A stretch of DNA of 64,000 bases from Stenotrophomonas aracearum (GTDB lineage: Bacteria; Pseudomonadota; Gammaproteobacteria; Xanthomonadales; Xanthomonadaceae). Shown here piece by piece: positions 8,575 through 17,467 of this stretch. Both the position numbers and the translations under genes were made by a program. The stretch covers positions 2,367,001 to 2,431,000 of the forward strand of contig NZ_CP115543.1 of assembly GCF_031834615.1 (NCBI RefSeq). The letters run 5' to 3'. Position 1 is the stretch's first letter. Every line of letters starts with the position of its first letter. Below the pieces are notes generated by a model. That model saw only the letters and a program-made list of their open reading frames with translations. It was not told the origin of the DNA and did no database searches.

Positions 8575-10716
8575 ATGCGCGCCCCGAACCATGCGCGCGG
8601 CGGGATGTCGGTGACCATGATGTTCGTGCTGCTGGGCCTGCTCGGCATGCTCGGCCTGATCGAGATCGGTTACCTGTACTGGGCCAAGCGCGATGTGCAG
8701 AAAATCGCCGATCTCTCGGCACTGGCCGGGGCGCAGCGGCTCGACCTGTGTACCGCCGACCGCGCCGACAACACTGCCGCACGCCGCAACGCACTGGAAG
8801 CCAATCGCTTCCCCGGCACCCTCACCGTGCAGTGCGGCAGTTGGAACGCCAGCCATGCCAGCGAAGACCATTTCCTGCATGACGCCAGCACGGTACCCAA
8901 TGCGGTCAAGGTCGTGGCCGAACGCGCGGTGCTGCCGTTCTTCGGCGGCACCACCCGCCTGCCCAGCGTGCGTGCGCAGGCGGTGGCCACCCGCGCGCCG
9001 CCGCTGGCGGTGTTCAGCGTCGGCGCGCAACTGCTGCGGGTCAACGGCAATACCCCGCTGGGCAGCGTGCTGCGTCTGGTCGGGGTGGACCTGGACCAGA
9101 CCACCCTGCTCGGCTACGACGGCCTGGCCCAGGCAAAGGTCACGCCGGGCGGCCTGCTGCAGGCGCTGGGGATCGAGGTCGACGCCGACATCAGCGTGGC
9201 CGATTTCAACGCGCTTCTGGCCGCGCACAAGGTCTCGCTCGGCCGGCTGCTGACCGCCACCGCACAGGTGCTGGCGCAGAGCGGCGTGGCCAACGCCGAC
9301 CTGGATGCGCTGCACGACGCGCTGGCCACCAAGCTCGACCTCGACCGGCTGGCCGTGCAGCTCGGCAGCGATGCCGCCGGCAGCGGCCTGTTCGCCCGCA
9401 TCGTCGCCCCCGACGGCGCCGCCACCGCCGCGCTGCAGGCCCAGGTCAGCGCGCTCGATGTGCTGACCACCAGCATCAGCATCGCCTGCCGCGGGCGCGC
9501 GGTCGAGGTCCAGAACCTCGACATCCTCGGCGTGCAGGCGCAGGCGGCGGTGATCGAACCACCCTCCATCGCCATCGGCGGCGTCGGCGCCCGCGCCTAC
9601 AACGCCCAGGTGCGCGTCTACCTCGACATCGACACCAACACCCTGCCACTTGGCGTCGGCAAGGTCCTCGGCGCACTGGGCATCCGGCTGCACCTGCCGA
9701 TCCACGCCGACGTCACCAATGCGATGGGCACGCTGACCGCGTTGCAGTGCAGTGTGCAGCCGGCCACCGCCACCGTCCAGGTCGATGCGTCGGTACTGCG
9801 CGCCTGCGTCGGCAAGGTCGCCGACAGCGCCCGCTTCTCTATCCGCAACGTGTGCGAAGAGAGCCTGCAGAACGAGCAGCTGCTGACCCTGCTCGGCGCG
9901 CCGCTGGTCAACGACCGCATCCAGCTCAACGCGCTCACCCATTCCGAGCAGCTGACCCTGGCCGCCGGCGAAACGAAATCAACCTCGATCAACGGCGCGC
10001 AGCTGGGCAGCGCGGTCAACGAGCTGGTGCAGCAGCTGCTGCGCGTGCTGGGCGGCATGCTGAACCCGGCCAGCAAGGGCATGAACACCGGCGACACCGC
10101 CAACCAGCTGGCCGAGCAGTTCCTCAAGGCCTCCAACCCCGGCAACGGCCTGTACGACGTGGACCGCACCATCTCCCTGCTGCGCAACGGCAGCCCGGCG
10201 CAGGGCATCCCCGCGTTCGGCGACTGGATCGTGCCCAAAGGTGTTCCCCGGGCCTGCGGACTGGGCCTGCTGACCTGCTTCGACGACGGCTCGGCGTGGG
10301 ACGGCTATCGCGCCACAGTGACCGGCCAAGGTTTGGGCTTGATCGATGGCCTGCTAGGGACCCTGCTAGGGGGACTCGTGGTCAACCGCTGCAGCGGCCT
10401 GGTCAGCGCGCTGTTGGCCTACAACGCCTGCCTCAAGGCCAACCTCGCGTCCTACCTGCAGACTGCACCGGCCGGCGTGCTGGACGCCTACCAGGGCGCA
10501 GGAAGCGTGACCGACCCCGGCACCAATGCGGTGGCGTGCACGGGCCTGCTGTGCACCCTGCTCCGCCCGGTGCTGGAAGGCGTGCTCAAGCCCCTGCTCA
10601 ACGGCGTCGGCACCCTTCTCACCACCACCCTGGCCAACGTGCTCGGACTGGAACTGGGCCGCACCGACGTGCACCTGCAGGCCACCGCCTGCAACCCCGC
10701 ACAGCTGGTGTATTGA
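8575..10716 (+). CDS. tadG: TadG-like Flp pilus-associated protein
   Basis: 713 residues. The N-terminus (RGGMSVTMMFVLLGLLGMLGLIEIGYLYW) is the TadG/TadE-type leader with one membrane helix, followed directly by KRDVQKIADLSALAGAQ, the conserved DUF2134 segment. The rest is a large periplasmic domain of repeated Ala/Leu/Gly-rich strands with several cysteines. TadG proteins are the largest pseudopilin-like component of Tad systems and may link the machine to the cell wall. The ATG follows the DUF3613 stop by 4 bp. No terminator is obvious in the 45 bp before the next gene. Confidence 0.82.
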   Translation: MRAPNHARGGMSVTMMFVLLGLLGMLGLIEIGYLYWAKRDVQKIADLSALAGAQRLDLCTADRADNTAARRNALEANRFPGTLTVQCGSWNASHASEDHFLHDASTVPNAVKVVAERAVLPFFGGTTRLPSVRAQAVATRAPPLAVFSVGAQLLRVNGNTPLGSVLRLVGVDLDQTTLLGYDGLAQAKVTPGGLLQALGIEVDADISVADFNALLAAHKVSLGRLLTATAQVLAQSGVANADLDALHDALATKLDLDRLAVQLGSDAAGSGLFARIVAPDGAATAALQAQVSALDVLTTSISIACRGRAVEVQNLDILGVQAQAAVIEPPSIAIGGVGARAYNAQVRVYLDIDTNTLPLGVGKVLGALGIRLHLPIHADVTNAMGTLTALQCSVQPATATVQVDASVLRACVGKVADSARFSIRNVCEESLQNEQLLTLLGAPLVNDRIQLNALTHSEQLTLAAGETKSTSINGAQLGSAVNELVQQLLRVLGGMLNPASKGMNTGDTANQLAEQFLKASNPGNGLYDVDRTISLLRNGSPAQGIPAFGDWIVPKGVPRACGLGLLTCFDDGSAWDGYRATVTGQGLGLIDGLLGTLLGGLVVNRCSGLVSALLAYNACLKANLASYLQTAPAGVLDAYQGAGSVTDPGTNAVACTGLLCTLLRPVLEGVLKPLLNGVGTLLTTTLANVLGLELGRTDVHLQATACNPAQLVY

Positions 10717-10761
10717 CCGGGCTGGCTACAATGGGCGCATCCCTCCTGCCGGACGCGTCCC

Positions 10762-11097
10762 ATGACTGCCACCGATGTGCCCCTGACCTTCTACGTCCGC
10801 CTCCAGGTCAAACCCGAACGGGTGCAGGACTGGCTGGACGCCGTCCACGCGCTGATCGACCGCATGGCCGAGGAGCCGGCTTTCATCTCCTGCGACCTGC
10901 ACCGCGATGCCAACGACCCCACGTTGTTCACCCTGTACGAGCGCTGGGACGAAGACTCGGTGCAGGATTTCCTCGCCCACCAGTCCACCGACTACCGCGC
11001 CGCCTACGACGCGCTGCTGCCGGGGCTGCTGCAGAAGCCGCGCGAGCCGCAGGTGCTGGAATTGATCCAGAGCTGGGAAGCGCAACAGGAACAATGA
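10762..11097 (+). CDS. Antibiotic-biosynthesis-monooxygenase (ABM) domain protein
   Basis: 111 residues forming one ABM ferredoxin-like domain: FYVRLQVKPERVQDWLDAVH, EPAFISCDLHRDANDPTLFT, LYERWDEDSVQDFLAHQST. The pattern matches YgiN-type putative quinol monooxygenases, small dimeric cytosolic enzymes that act without cofactors or metals. The substrate cannot be deduced. It follows the tad operon on the same strand and ends in a strong shared terminator. Confidence 0.78.
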   Translation: MTATDVPLTFYVRLQVKPERVQDWLDAVHALIDRMAEEPAFISCDLHRDANDPTLFTLYERWDEDSVQDFLAHQSTDYRAAYDALLPGLLQKPREPQVLELIQSWEAQQEQ

Positions 11098-11125
11098 AAA
11101 ACGGCGACCCAAGGGTCGCCGTTTT
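11098..11125. terminator. Bidirectional rho-independent terminator
   Basis: A perfect 13-bp stem, AAAACGGCGACCC against GGGTCGCCGTTTT, with a 2-base AA between the arms, lies in the convergent gap between the ABM-domain gene and sapC. The A run on one side and the T run on the other let it stop transcription in both directions. Confidence 0.9.
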
Positions 11126-11146
11126 CATGCTGCACCGTCGTTGCGA

Positions 11147-11911
11147 TCAGGCCGCCTGGACCTGCTCGCTCTGGCGCTGCACCAGCGCGTTGAAGCGCGC
11201 CAGCGAGCTCAGGTGGTGGTGGATCGACGCCAGCCAGCCGTTGCGGTGCCAGGCGACGATGATGTCGTCGGGCAGCTTGGCGAACTTCTCGACGTCGACG
11301 ACGTGGAAGCCGTTGACCGACATCTTCTCGCCGTTGTTCAGGGTCACGTCGATGCTGCGGTCCACCAGCAGGTCCTGGGCCAGCAGCGCGGCGCTGAACT
11401 GACGGGTCTGCTCGTGTTCGCGGGTGAAGTCGGCGCAGAACTTCATGGCGTTGTCGACCAGCTCGGTCGCCTTGCCGTCGACGAACAGCGGTTCGCCTTC
11501 TTCGTTCTCGCCCTGGTTGACCTGCTCCGAATCGGCGTCCAGCGCCAGCAGGAAGTTGCCGTCTTCCTCGGACTGCATGAACACGAACGGGTAACGGCGC
11601 AGGTAGGCCGGCGCGTAGGTGTTGTCGGCCCAGCGGCCGTCATTGACGAACAGGTTGTTGCGGGCCAGGCCCACCGCCACGATCGGCGCGGCGTCCTTGC
11701 CGGTGAACAGGATGGGGAAGTGCTGGGCGGCCATGCCGAATTCGCCGATCACCGCCGGAATGGCGTTGGTGTCGGCGGCGAAGGCAAGCGAACCCGGGCG
11801 CAGGCGCCAGTTGGCGTGCTTGTCCGACTGCAGCGGCAGCGGCTGGCGGTAGAACAGCGGGCCGGAAGCCTGGGTGGAATCGGTCGGCGGAGTAGTCGTT
11901 TCAGCAGTCAT
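11147..11911 (-). CDS. SapC family protein
   Basis: 254 residues beginning MTAETTTPPTDSTQASGPLF, with the SapC-family core: FYRQPLPLQSDKHANWRLRP, IPAVIGEFGMAAQHFPILFTG, YLRRYPFVFMQ, and the C-terminal HVVDVEKFAKLPDDIIVAWHRNG. The family is named from an S-layer export cluster, but most members sit alone, usually near TonB-dependent receptors or peptide metabolism genes, and their function is not settled. A longer open frame reaches 11962, but its extra 17 residues lack family similarity. No signal peptide is visible. Confidence 0.82.
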   Translation of the reverse strand: MTAETTTPPTDSTQASGPLFYRQPLPLQSDKHANWRLRPGSLAFAADTNAIPAVIGEFGMAAQHFPILFTGKDAAPIVAVGLARNNLFVNDGRWADNTYAPAYLRRYPFVFMQSEEDGNFLLALDADSEQVNQGENEEGEPLFVDGKATELVDNAMKFCADFTREHEQTRQFSAALLAQDLLVDRSIDVTLNNGEKMSVNGFHVVDVEKFAKLPDDIIVAWHRNGWLASIHHHLSSLARFNALVQRQSEQVQAA

Positions 11912-12145
11912 GAATGTGATCGGATACGACGCGCCAGACAGCCCGGGCGCGAAAGCGGGCACCGCATTGATCGGTCACTATAGCGTGGCTGTTTGACGAT
12001 TGCCTGCTGCGCCCCCGGTTCAGCGGAGTCCTACGTTTTTCGCTGCATTGCAGCAAATCCGGGAAACGGGGCTGATAGCGACGGCCTGCATGGTCATCGC
12101 GGAGGTCACGGGACATGATCGCCTCCGTTCCGCAGCAGATCTCCC

Positions 12146-12853
12146 ATGAACGCCCGCCTCCCTTCCCCCGGCCTGATCGGCCTGCTCCGCCCTGCCCTGC
12201 TGGGCACGGTCTGCGCTGCCCTCGCCGCCTGTGACGACGCCGCGCCTTCCGCGCAGCTGCCCGGCCTGACCCTGCTCTCCGCACAGGATGTGGCGGCCGA
12301 CCCCATGCCCGGCAACGACGATGCGCTGCGCCGCGTGCACTACCGCGATCTGCATGGCGAAGGGGTGCTAGTGCTGGAGCGCAGCGCGGCGGTGATCGAC
12401 GACCCGGCCGGTAGCGGTTCGCTCGACGTGGCGATCCTGACCGCGCGGCTGTACGTCCGGTCAGGGCCCCGCAAGGGGTGGACCAAGCAGTGGCAACGCC
12501 AGATCCGCCAGCCCTGTGCCGCTCCGGTGCTGGAGGCGGCCTGGCTGCTGCAGCACGTGGGCGCCACCGACCTGGACGACGACGGCCAGGCCGAGATCAC
12601 CCTGGCCAGCCATACGTTCTGCGGCAACGGGAGCGGCCCGCACCAGTTGCACGTGAGCCTGATCGACGGCAGCACCGGCTACGGCATCGAAGGCGAAACC
12701 CGGCTGGACGCCGCCGGCCAGGCGCGGTTCGACGGCGAACGCCACCAAAGCCCCAGCCTGGCTTCGGCACCGCCGGTGTTCGTGCAGCACCTGGAGAAGG
12801 TGTGGTCCGCGCTGGGCGATACCTCGACCACGCACGCCCGCCAGGCGCACTGA
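12146..12853 (+). CDS. Putative lipoprotein with a DxDxDG loop
   Basis: 235 residues. The N-terminus has a hydrophobic signal ending in AALAAC, a lipobox with cysteine at about residue 29. The body contains GATDLDDDGQAEITLASHTFCG at about 140-160, a D-x-D-x-D-G loop like the calcium-binding turns of FG-GAP/VCBS repeat proteins and a group of secreted polysaccharide-linked proteins. I do not recognise a specific function. It is followed 55 bp later by another small lipoprotein on the same strand. Confidence 0.68.
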   Translation: MNARLPSPGLIGLLRPALLGTVCAALAACDDAAPSAQLPGLTLLSAQDVAADPMPGNDDALRRVHYRDLHGEGVLVLERSAAVIDDPAGSGSLDVAILTARLYVRSGPRKGWTKQWQRQIRQPCAAPVLEAAWLLQHVGATDLDDDGQAEITLASHTFCGNGSGPHQLHVSLIDGSTGYGIEGETRLDAAGQARFDGERHQSPSLASAPPVFVQHLEKVWSALGDTSTTHARQAH

Positions 12854-12907
12854 GCGCGTGCCGTGCGGCGGTGGTATGGTCAGCGCTGGCCCCCGCAGGA
12901 GCGACCC

Positions 12908-13210
12908 ATGGCACTTCGTTCGCGCAGTCTGATTACGCTGGTGGCAATGGCCACCTTGTCCCTGTCAGCCTGCGCCACCGCGCCGGGCCCGCACATCACC
13001 GGCAGCGGCCAGTGCCATGCCGAACCGCTGGCCTGGGCCATCGGCAAGCCGGCCGACGAAGCCAACATGCGTGCCCTGCTCAAGCAGAGCGGCGCCGGCC
13101 TGATCGACCCGATCGGCCCGGCCACCATCACCGCCAGCGCCACCCGCGACGACCGCCTGCGCGTGTTCATCGACAGGAACAACGTGATTACCGCGGTCAA
13201 GTGCGAATGA
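12908..13210 (+). CDS. I78-type protease inhibitor-like lipoprotein
   Basis: 100 residues with a lipobox (LSLSAC, cysteine at about 20). The rest matches the I78 inhibitor pattern: an early cysteine (GQCHAEPL), [43 protein letters not shown] and a final VKCE. The paired cysteines (C38 area and the last one) probably form the family's disulphide. I78 members inhibit serine proteases in the periplasm. Its last 14 bases overlap the convergent end of lldD. Confidence 0.72.
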   Translation: MALRSRSLITLVAMATLSLSACATAPGPHITGSGQCHAEPLAWAIGKPADEANMRALLKQSGAGLIDPIGPATITASATRDDRLRVFIDRNNVITAVKCE

Positions 13211-14345
13211 CGGACGGCACCAACGAATCCTCGCTGATATCGGCCAACGTCCGCGCGCCGGTCAACGTCATCGCCACCCGCATTTCCTTCGCGATAAGGT
13301 CCAGCAGGTTGGCCACGCCGGCCTCGCCATGCGTGGCCAGCGCGTAAACGAACGCGCGCCCCAGCAGCACGCCGTCGGCGCCCAGCGCGAGCATCCGCAC
13401 CACGTCCAGCCCGGTGCGGATGCCCGAATCGGCCAGGATCTCCACCTCACCCTTGACCGCTGCGGCGATCGCCGGCAATGCGCGTGCGGTGGAGAGCACG
13501 CCATCCAGCTGCCGCCCACCATGATTGGAGACCACGATGCCGTCGGCGCCGAACCGCACCGCGTCGCGCGCATCGTCCGGGTCCAGGATGCCCTTGATCA
13601 CCATCGGCCCGCTCCAGAACTCGCGGATCCACTCCAGGTCCTTCCACGAGATCGACGGATCGAAATTGCTGCCCAGCCAACCGATGTAATCCGCCAGCCC
13701 GGTCGGGCTGCCGCGATACGCTGAAACATTGCCCAGGTCATGCGGCCGCCCGCGCAGGCCCACGTCCCACGCCCAGCGCGGGTGGGTCACCGCCTGCAGC
13801 ATGCGCCGCATCGCCGCGTTCGGCCCGCTCATGCCCGAGTGCGCATCGCGGTAGCGCGCGCCGGGCACCGGCATGTCCACCGTAAACACCAGCGTGGTCA
13901 CGCCGGCCGCCTTGGCCCGCTCCAGCGCATTGCGCATGAAGCCCCGGTCCTTCAGCACGTACAGCTGGAACCAAATGGGCCGGCCGATGACCGGCGCCAC
14001 TTCCTCGATCGGGCAGACCGACACCGTCGACAGCGTGAACGGAATGCCGCGGCTGGCCGCCGCGCGTGCGGCCTGCACCTCGCCGCGCCGCGCGAACATG
14101 CCGGTCAGCCCCACCGGCCCCAGCGCTACCGGCATCGCCATGCGCTCGCCCAGCAACTCGGCCTCCAAGCTCAGCGCTCCCATGTCGCGCAGCACCCGCT
14201 GGCGCAGGGCGATATCGGCCAGGTCGTCGACATTGCGGCGCAGGGTGTGCTCGGCGTAGGCGCCGCCGTCGGCATAGTGGAACAGGAACAGCGGCAGCCG
14301 GCGCTGCGCGGCAGCGCGGTAATCGGTGGAAGCGGAGATGATCAT
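13197..14345 (-). CDS. lldD: FMN-dependent L-lactate dehydrogenase
   Basis: 382 residues, collinear with E. coli LldD from [18 protein letters not shown] to [13 protein letters not shown]. The flavin and substrate motifs are intact, including [31 protein letters not shown] and the catalytic-histidine motif [10 protein letters not shown] near residue 275. It is a peripheral inner-membrane flavoprotein that oxidises L-lactate to pyruvate and passes electrons to the quinone pool. It lies 47 bp downstream of the VOC gene on the same strand. No lactate permease or lldR is visible nearby. Confidence 0.95.
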   Translation of the reverse strand: MIISASTDYRAAAQRRLPLFLFHYADGGAYAEHTLRRNVDDLADIALRQRVLRDMGALSLEAELLGERMAMPVALGPVGLTGMFARRGEVQAARAAASRGIPFTLSTVSVCPIEEVAPVIGRPIWFQLYVLKDRGFMRNALERAKAAGVTTLVFTVDMPVPGARYRDAHSGMSGPNAAMRRMLQAVTHPRWAWDVGLRGRPHDLGNVSAYRGSPTGLADYIGWLGSNFDPSISWKDLEWIREFWSGPMVIKGILDPDDARDAVRFGADGIVVSNHGGRQLDGVLSTARALPAIAAAVKGEVEILADSGIRTGLDVVRMLALGADGVLLGRAFVYALATHGEAGVANLLDLIAKEMRVAMTLTGARTLADISEDSLVPSVIRT

Positions 14346-14392
14346 GGTCCAACCATGGCGGATGCGAATGCAGGCCGCCCATTAGACCAAAG

Positions 14393-14827
14393 TCAGCCGC
14401 AGCAGGGGCTGGTCGGTCCCTTCAGTTCGACGGCGTTGCCATCCGGGTCGCGCAGGTACAGCGACAGGCCGTCTCCCTCCGCGCCCAGGTTGCTGCGTAC
14501 CTGCCCGTCCACCGCGACGCCATGTTCCTGCAGGTGCGTGCGCAGCGCCTCTTCGTCGAACGGCTCGATCCGCAGGCACAGGTGCTCCAGGTTGCGGCCC
14601 TGTGCCCCGGCGGCCGGGCCACCGCGGCTGCCCAGCGCGCCGTCCACGCTGATCAGGTCGATCATCGAACTGCCCGCATGCAGGTGGATCATTCCCAAGG
14701 TCGGGCGCTCGCGCGCCACGGTGCAGCCCAGTACATCGCAGTAGAAGGCCAGCGCACGCTGCAGGTCCTGCACCCGCAGCACCACGTGGTCGATACGTTG
14801 GATCTCGAACGGTCGCTCGCTGCCCAT
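14393..14827 (-). CDS. VOC family (glyoxalase/dioxygenase fold) protein
   Basis: 144 residues forming a two-module vicinal oxygen chelate fold: IQRIDHVVLRVQDLQRALAFYCDVLGC and, in the second half, RNLEHLCLRIEPFDEEALRTHL with SLYLRDPDGNAVELKG. Conserved His/Glu metal-ligand positions are present (IDHVVL, MIHL, LEHLCL, VEL). The DPDGNAVEL ending is shared by glyoxalase I, fosfomycin-resistance and extradiol enzymes, so the substrate is undetermined. It starts 5 bp after the MgtC-like gene, which points to an operon. Confidence 0.8.
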   Translation of the reverse strand: MGSERPFEIQRIDHVVLRVQDLQRALAFYCDVLGCTVARERPTLGMIHLHAGSSMIDLISVDGALGSRGGPAAGAQGRNLEHLCLRIEPFDEEALRTHLQEHGVAVDGQVRSNLGAEGDGLSLYLRDPDGNAVELKGPTSPCCG

Positions 14828-14832
14828 GACGA

Positions 14833-15285
14833 CTACTCCAGCTTCTTGGCCAGACGGCGGAACACCGTCAGCACGATCACACACAGCACGCTCACGCCGA
14901 TGGCGATGACGTACTCCCCGATCCCCACCGCGATGCCGATGGCCGCGGCCATGATCAGCGAACTGGCCGTGGTCAGCCCGCTGACCTCGTCCTCGCGGCT
15001 GCCGCGCAGGATCGTTCCTGCGGCCACGAACCCCACGCACGCCACCACCGCCTCGATCAGACGCACCGGGTCGACCTGCAGCAGGTCGCGATAGCGCTCC
15101 TGCTGGAAATGCTCGGCAATGCTGTCGCCCAGGCCAACGATCAACGCGGCCGCGCCGGCGATCAGCATGTGCGTGCGCAACCCCGCCGCATGCTTGCCCA
15201 TTTCGCGCTCGATGCCGAGCACGCCGCCGAACAGCATGGCAGCGCCAATGCGCAGCAGGATCGATAGATCTTGTTCCATTCCCAT
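14833..15285 (-). CDS. MgtC/SapB family membrane protein
   Basis: 150 residues, almost all hydrophobic, with about four helices. Family hallmarks are seen: LRIGAAMLFGGVLGIEREMGKHAAGLRTHMLIAGAAAL near the start and FVAAGTILRGSREDEVSGLTTASSLIMAAAIGIAVG in the middle. It lacks the C-terminal soluble domain of the Salmonella virulence protein MgtC, so it is the short SapB-like form. The role of these short members is unclear; magnesium or envelope homeostasis is usually proposed. The ATG was chosen because the sequence upstream contains no conserved residues. Confidence 0.85.
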   Translation of the reverse strand: MGMEQDLSILLRIGAAMLFGGVLGIEREMGKHAAGLRTHMLIAGAAALIVGLGDSIAEHFQQERYRDLLQVDPVRLIEAVVACVGFVAAGTILRGSREDEVSGLTTASSLIMAAAIGIAVGIGEYVIAIGVSVLCVIVLTVFRRLAKKLE

Positions 15286-15361
15286 CAGGTTCCAGTGGCG
15301 ATGGGTGGAGCGTTGCCTGATCGTCGTGGGAATTCCGTGAAATGGGATGTGAGCGCGACGT

Positions 15362-15386
15362 GCAGGAGCGGTGCATCCGCCCCTGC
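15362..15386. terminator. Hairpin between the SDR and MgtC-like genes
   Basis: GCAGGAGCGG and CCGCCCCTGC form a 10-bp stem with one mismatch and a 5-base loop, starting 9 bases after the SDR stop on the minus strand. There is no T run, so it may only attenuate transcription or be a degenerate REP element. Confidence 0.4.
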
Positions 15387-15395
15387 TGCGCCGCA

Positions 15396-16154
15396 TTACT
15401 GCGCCAGGTAGCCGCCGTCGATGGCGTAATACGTACCCGTGGCGAACGACGCATCGTCACTGGCCAGCCAGGCCACCAGCGCGGCAACTTCCTCGGCCTT
15501 GCCCAGCCGTCCCAGCGCGTGCTTGGCCTCCAGCGCCTTCTTGACGGCCGGATCCATCTTGTCCAGCAACGGCGTGGCGATGAAGCCGGGGCCCACCGCG
15601 TTGACGCGGATCCTGTCGCTGGCGTGCTCCCACGCGGCGGTCTGGGTCAGCCCCACCACCCCGTGCTTGGCCGCCACGTAGGCGGCCGAGTTGGCGAAGC
15701 CGACCTGGCCCAGGATGGAGGCCATGTTGACGATGCTGCCGCCCTTGCCGGCCTTGCGCAGCGCCTGGATCTGGGCACGCTGGCACAGGAACACGCTGTT
15801 GAGGTTGACGTCGATCACCCGCTTCCAGCCGTCGATCGGGTAATCGCCGCTGAGCGCGGAGGGCCCGCCGATGCCGGCGTTGTTGACTGCAATATCAAGC
15901 CCACCCAGTTCCTGCACGGTGCGCTGCACCGCCGCTTCCACGGCGGCTTCGTCGGTGACGTCCAACGCGATGCCGATGGCCTTCACGCCCTTGCCGCGGA
16001 TCGCCTCGGCGGTCTTCTGCACCGCGTCGTCCTTCAGGTCCCACACCGCCACCGCCGCGCCGGAGTCGGCGAACACTTCGGCCACGGCCAAGCCGATGCC
16101 GGAGACGCCGCCGGTAACGATGGCGACCTTGCCCTTCAGCTGATAATCGATCAT
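15396..16154 (-). CDS. Short-chain dehydrogenase/reductase (SDR)
   Basis: 252 residues, classical SDR. The cofactor loop TGGVSGIG is at 14-21, the NNAG motif at 91-94, and the active-site Ser146, Tyr159 and Lys163 (YVAAK) are intact. The C-terminus ends in YYAIDGGYLAQ, as in FabG-like and 3-hydroxybutyrate-dehydrogenase-like members. The acidic residue after the second strand (VWDLKDD) favours NAD(H). The substrate cannot be deduced. It is divergent from the OYE gene, which suggests a shared control region. Confidence 0.88.
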   Translation of the reverse strand: MIDYQLKGKVAIVTGGVSGIGLAVAEVFADSGAAVAVWDLKDDAVQKTAEAIRGKGVKAIGIALDVTDEAAVEAAVQRTVQELGGLDIAVNNAGIGGPSALSGDYPIDGWKRVIDVNLNSVFLCQRAQIQALRKAGKGGSIVNMASILGQVGFANSAAYVAAKHGVVGLTQTAAWEHASDRIRVNAVGPGFIATPLLDKMDPAVKKALEAKHALGRLGKAEEVAALVAWLASDDASFATGTYYAIDGGYLAQ

Positions 16155-16315
16155 TGCGCTTGCCTCTGCCTGGATTCGATCCCACCTTACGCCTGCAAAA
16201 CGTTACACAACGTGCACGGGAGGCCCCGCAACAATGCTTCCCATCGCTGCAACGCACGCGCCCCTATGCTGGGTGTCGTACCCCTGCACGATTTCCCATC
16301 CCCCAAGGCACTTTC

Positions 16316-17425
16316 ATGACAGAGTCCACTGACGGAACGTTGTTCACTCCCACCCGGCTTGGCGCGATCGAGGTCGCCAACCGTATCGCGATGGCCCCGC
16401 TGACCCGCAACCGCGCCATCGAAGGCCGCGTGCCGAATCCGCTGGCGATCCAGTACTACCAGCAACGCGCCAGCGCCGGGCTGATCATTGCCGAAGCGAC
16501 CCAGATCAGCCCGCTGGGCCAGGGCTACCTGGATACGCCCGGCATCTACAGGCAGGCGCAGATCGACGCGTGGCGCAAGGTGACCGACGCGGTGCACGCC
16601 GAGGGCGGCCGCATCGTGCTGCAGCTCTGGCATGTGGGCCGCGTTTCGCACACCAGCCTGCTGCCGGAAGGCGAAGTCCCGGTGGCGCCCAGCGCGATCC
16701 GTGCCAATGCCAAGACCTTCACCGCGAACGGCTTCGAAGACGTGTCCGCGCCGCGCGCCCTGCGCCTGGAGGAAATTCCCGGGGTGGTCCAGGACTACCG
16801 CCAAGCCGCGCGCAATGCGCTCACTGCCGGCTTCGACGGGGTCGAGGTGCATGCCGCCAACGGCTACCTGATCGACCAGTTCCTGCGCGATGGCAGCAAC
16901 CATCGTACCGACGAATACGGTGGCAGCATCGAGAACCGCACGCGTCTGCTGGAGGAAGTGGTGCGTACGGTGGTCGCGGAGATCGGCGCGGAGCGCACCG
17001 GCGTACGCCTGTCGCCGACCACCCCGGCCAGCGACGCGTACGATTCCAACCCGCAGCCGTTGTTCGAACGCGCGGTGGAGCGCCTGGATGCGATTGGCGA
17101 GTTGGCCTTCATCCATGTCATCGAAGGCGCCACCGGCGGTCCACGCGACAACATCCCGTTCGACTACGCCGCGCTGCGGGCGAAGTTCCGTGGGTCGTGG
17201 ATCGCCAACAACGGTTACGACAAGGCCAGCGCCGAGGCGGCGATTGCCAGCGGCTATGCCGACATGATCGCCTTCGGCCGGGCCTTCATCGCCAACCCGG
17301 ACCTGGTGGAGCGCCTGCGCAATGACGTTCCGTTGTCGGATTTCAATCCTGACACCCTGTATGGCGGTGGTGCCGAGGGGTATACGGATTACCCGAGCAT
17401 GTCGGGCTCCAACGTCGCGGAATGA
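16316..17425 (+). CDS. nemA: Old-yellow-enzyme family alkene reductase (NemA-like)
   Basis: 369 residues, FMN-dependent TIM barrel. Seen: LFTPTRLGAIEVANRIAMAPLTRNRA at the N-terminus, LQLWHVGRVSH, the active-site HAAN at the start of HAANGYLIDQFLRDGSNHRTD (equivalent to the OYE His191/Asn194 pair), and YGGSIENRTRLLEEV. The C-terminal phosphate-binding segment GYADMIAFGRAFIANPDLVERL is intact. These enzymes use NADPH to reduce activated alkenes, nitroesters and maleimides, and respond to electrophile stress in E. coli. The substrate here is unknown. A strong terminator follows. Confidence 0.92.
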   Translation: MTESTDGTLFTPTRLGAIEVANRIAMAPLTRNRAIEGRVPNPLAIQYYQQRASAGLIIAEATQISPLGQGYLDTPGIYRQAQIDAWRKVTDAVHAEGGRIVLQLWHVGRVSHTSLLPEGEVPVAPSAIRANAKTFTANGFEDVSAPRALRLEEIPGVVQDYRQAARNALTAGFDGVEVHAANGYLIDQFLRDGSNHRTDEYGGSIENRTRLLEEVVRTVVAEIGAERTGVRLSPTTPASDAYDSNPQPLFERAVERLDAIGELAFIHVIEGATGGPRDNIPFDYAALRAKFRGSWIANNGYDKASAEAAIASGYADMIAFGRAFIANPDLVERLRNDVPLSDFNPDTLYGGGAEGYTDYPSMSGSNVAE

Positions 17426-17430
17426 TGCAC

Positions 17431-17459
17431 ACGGTGCCGGGCACGCGGCCCGGCACCGT
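17431..17459. terminator. Bidirectional terminator between converging genes
   Basis: A perfect 12-bp stem (ACGGTGCCGGGC with GCCCGGCACCGT) and a 5-base loop sit in the 42-bp gap between the reductase gene and the converging ester hydrolase gene. TCGTTTC follows on the plus side. Confidence 0.8.
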
Positions 17460-17467
17460 CGTTTCGA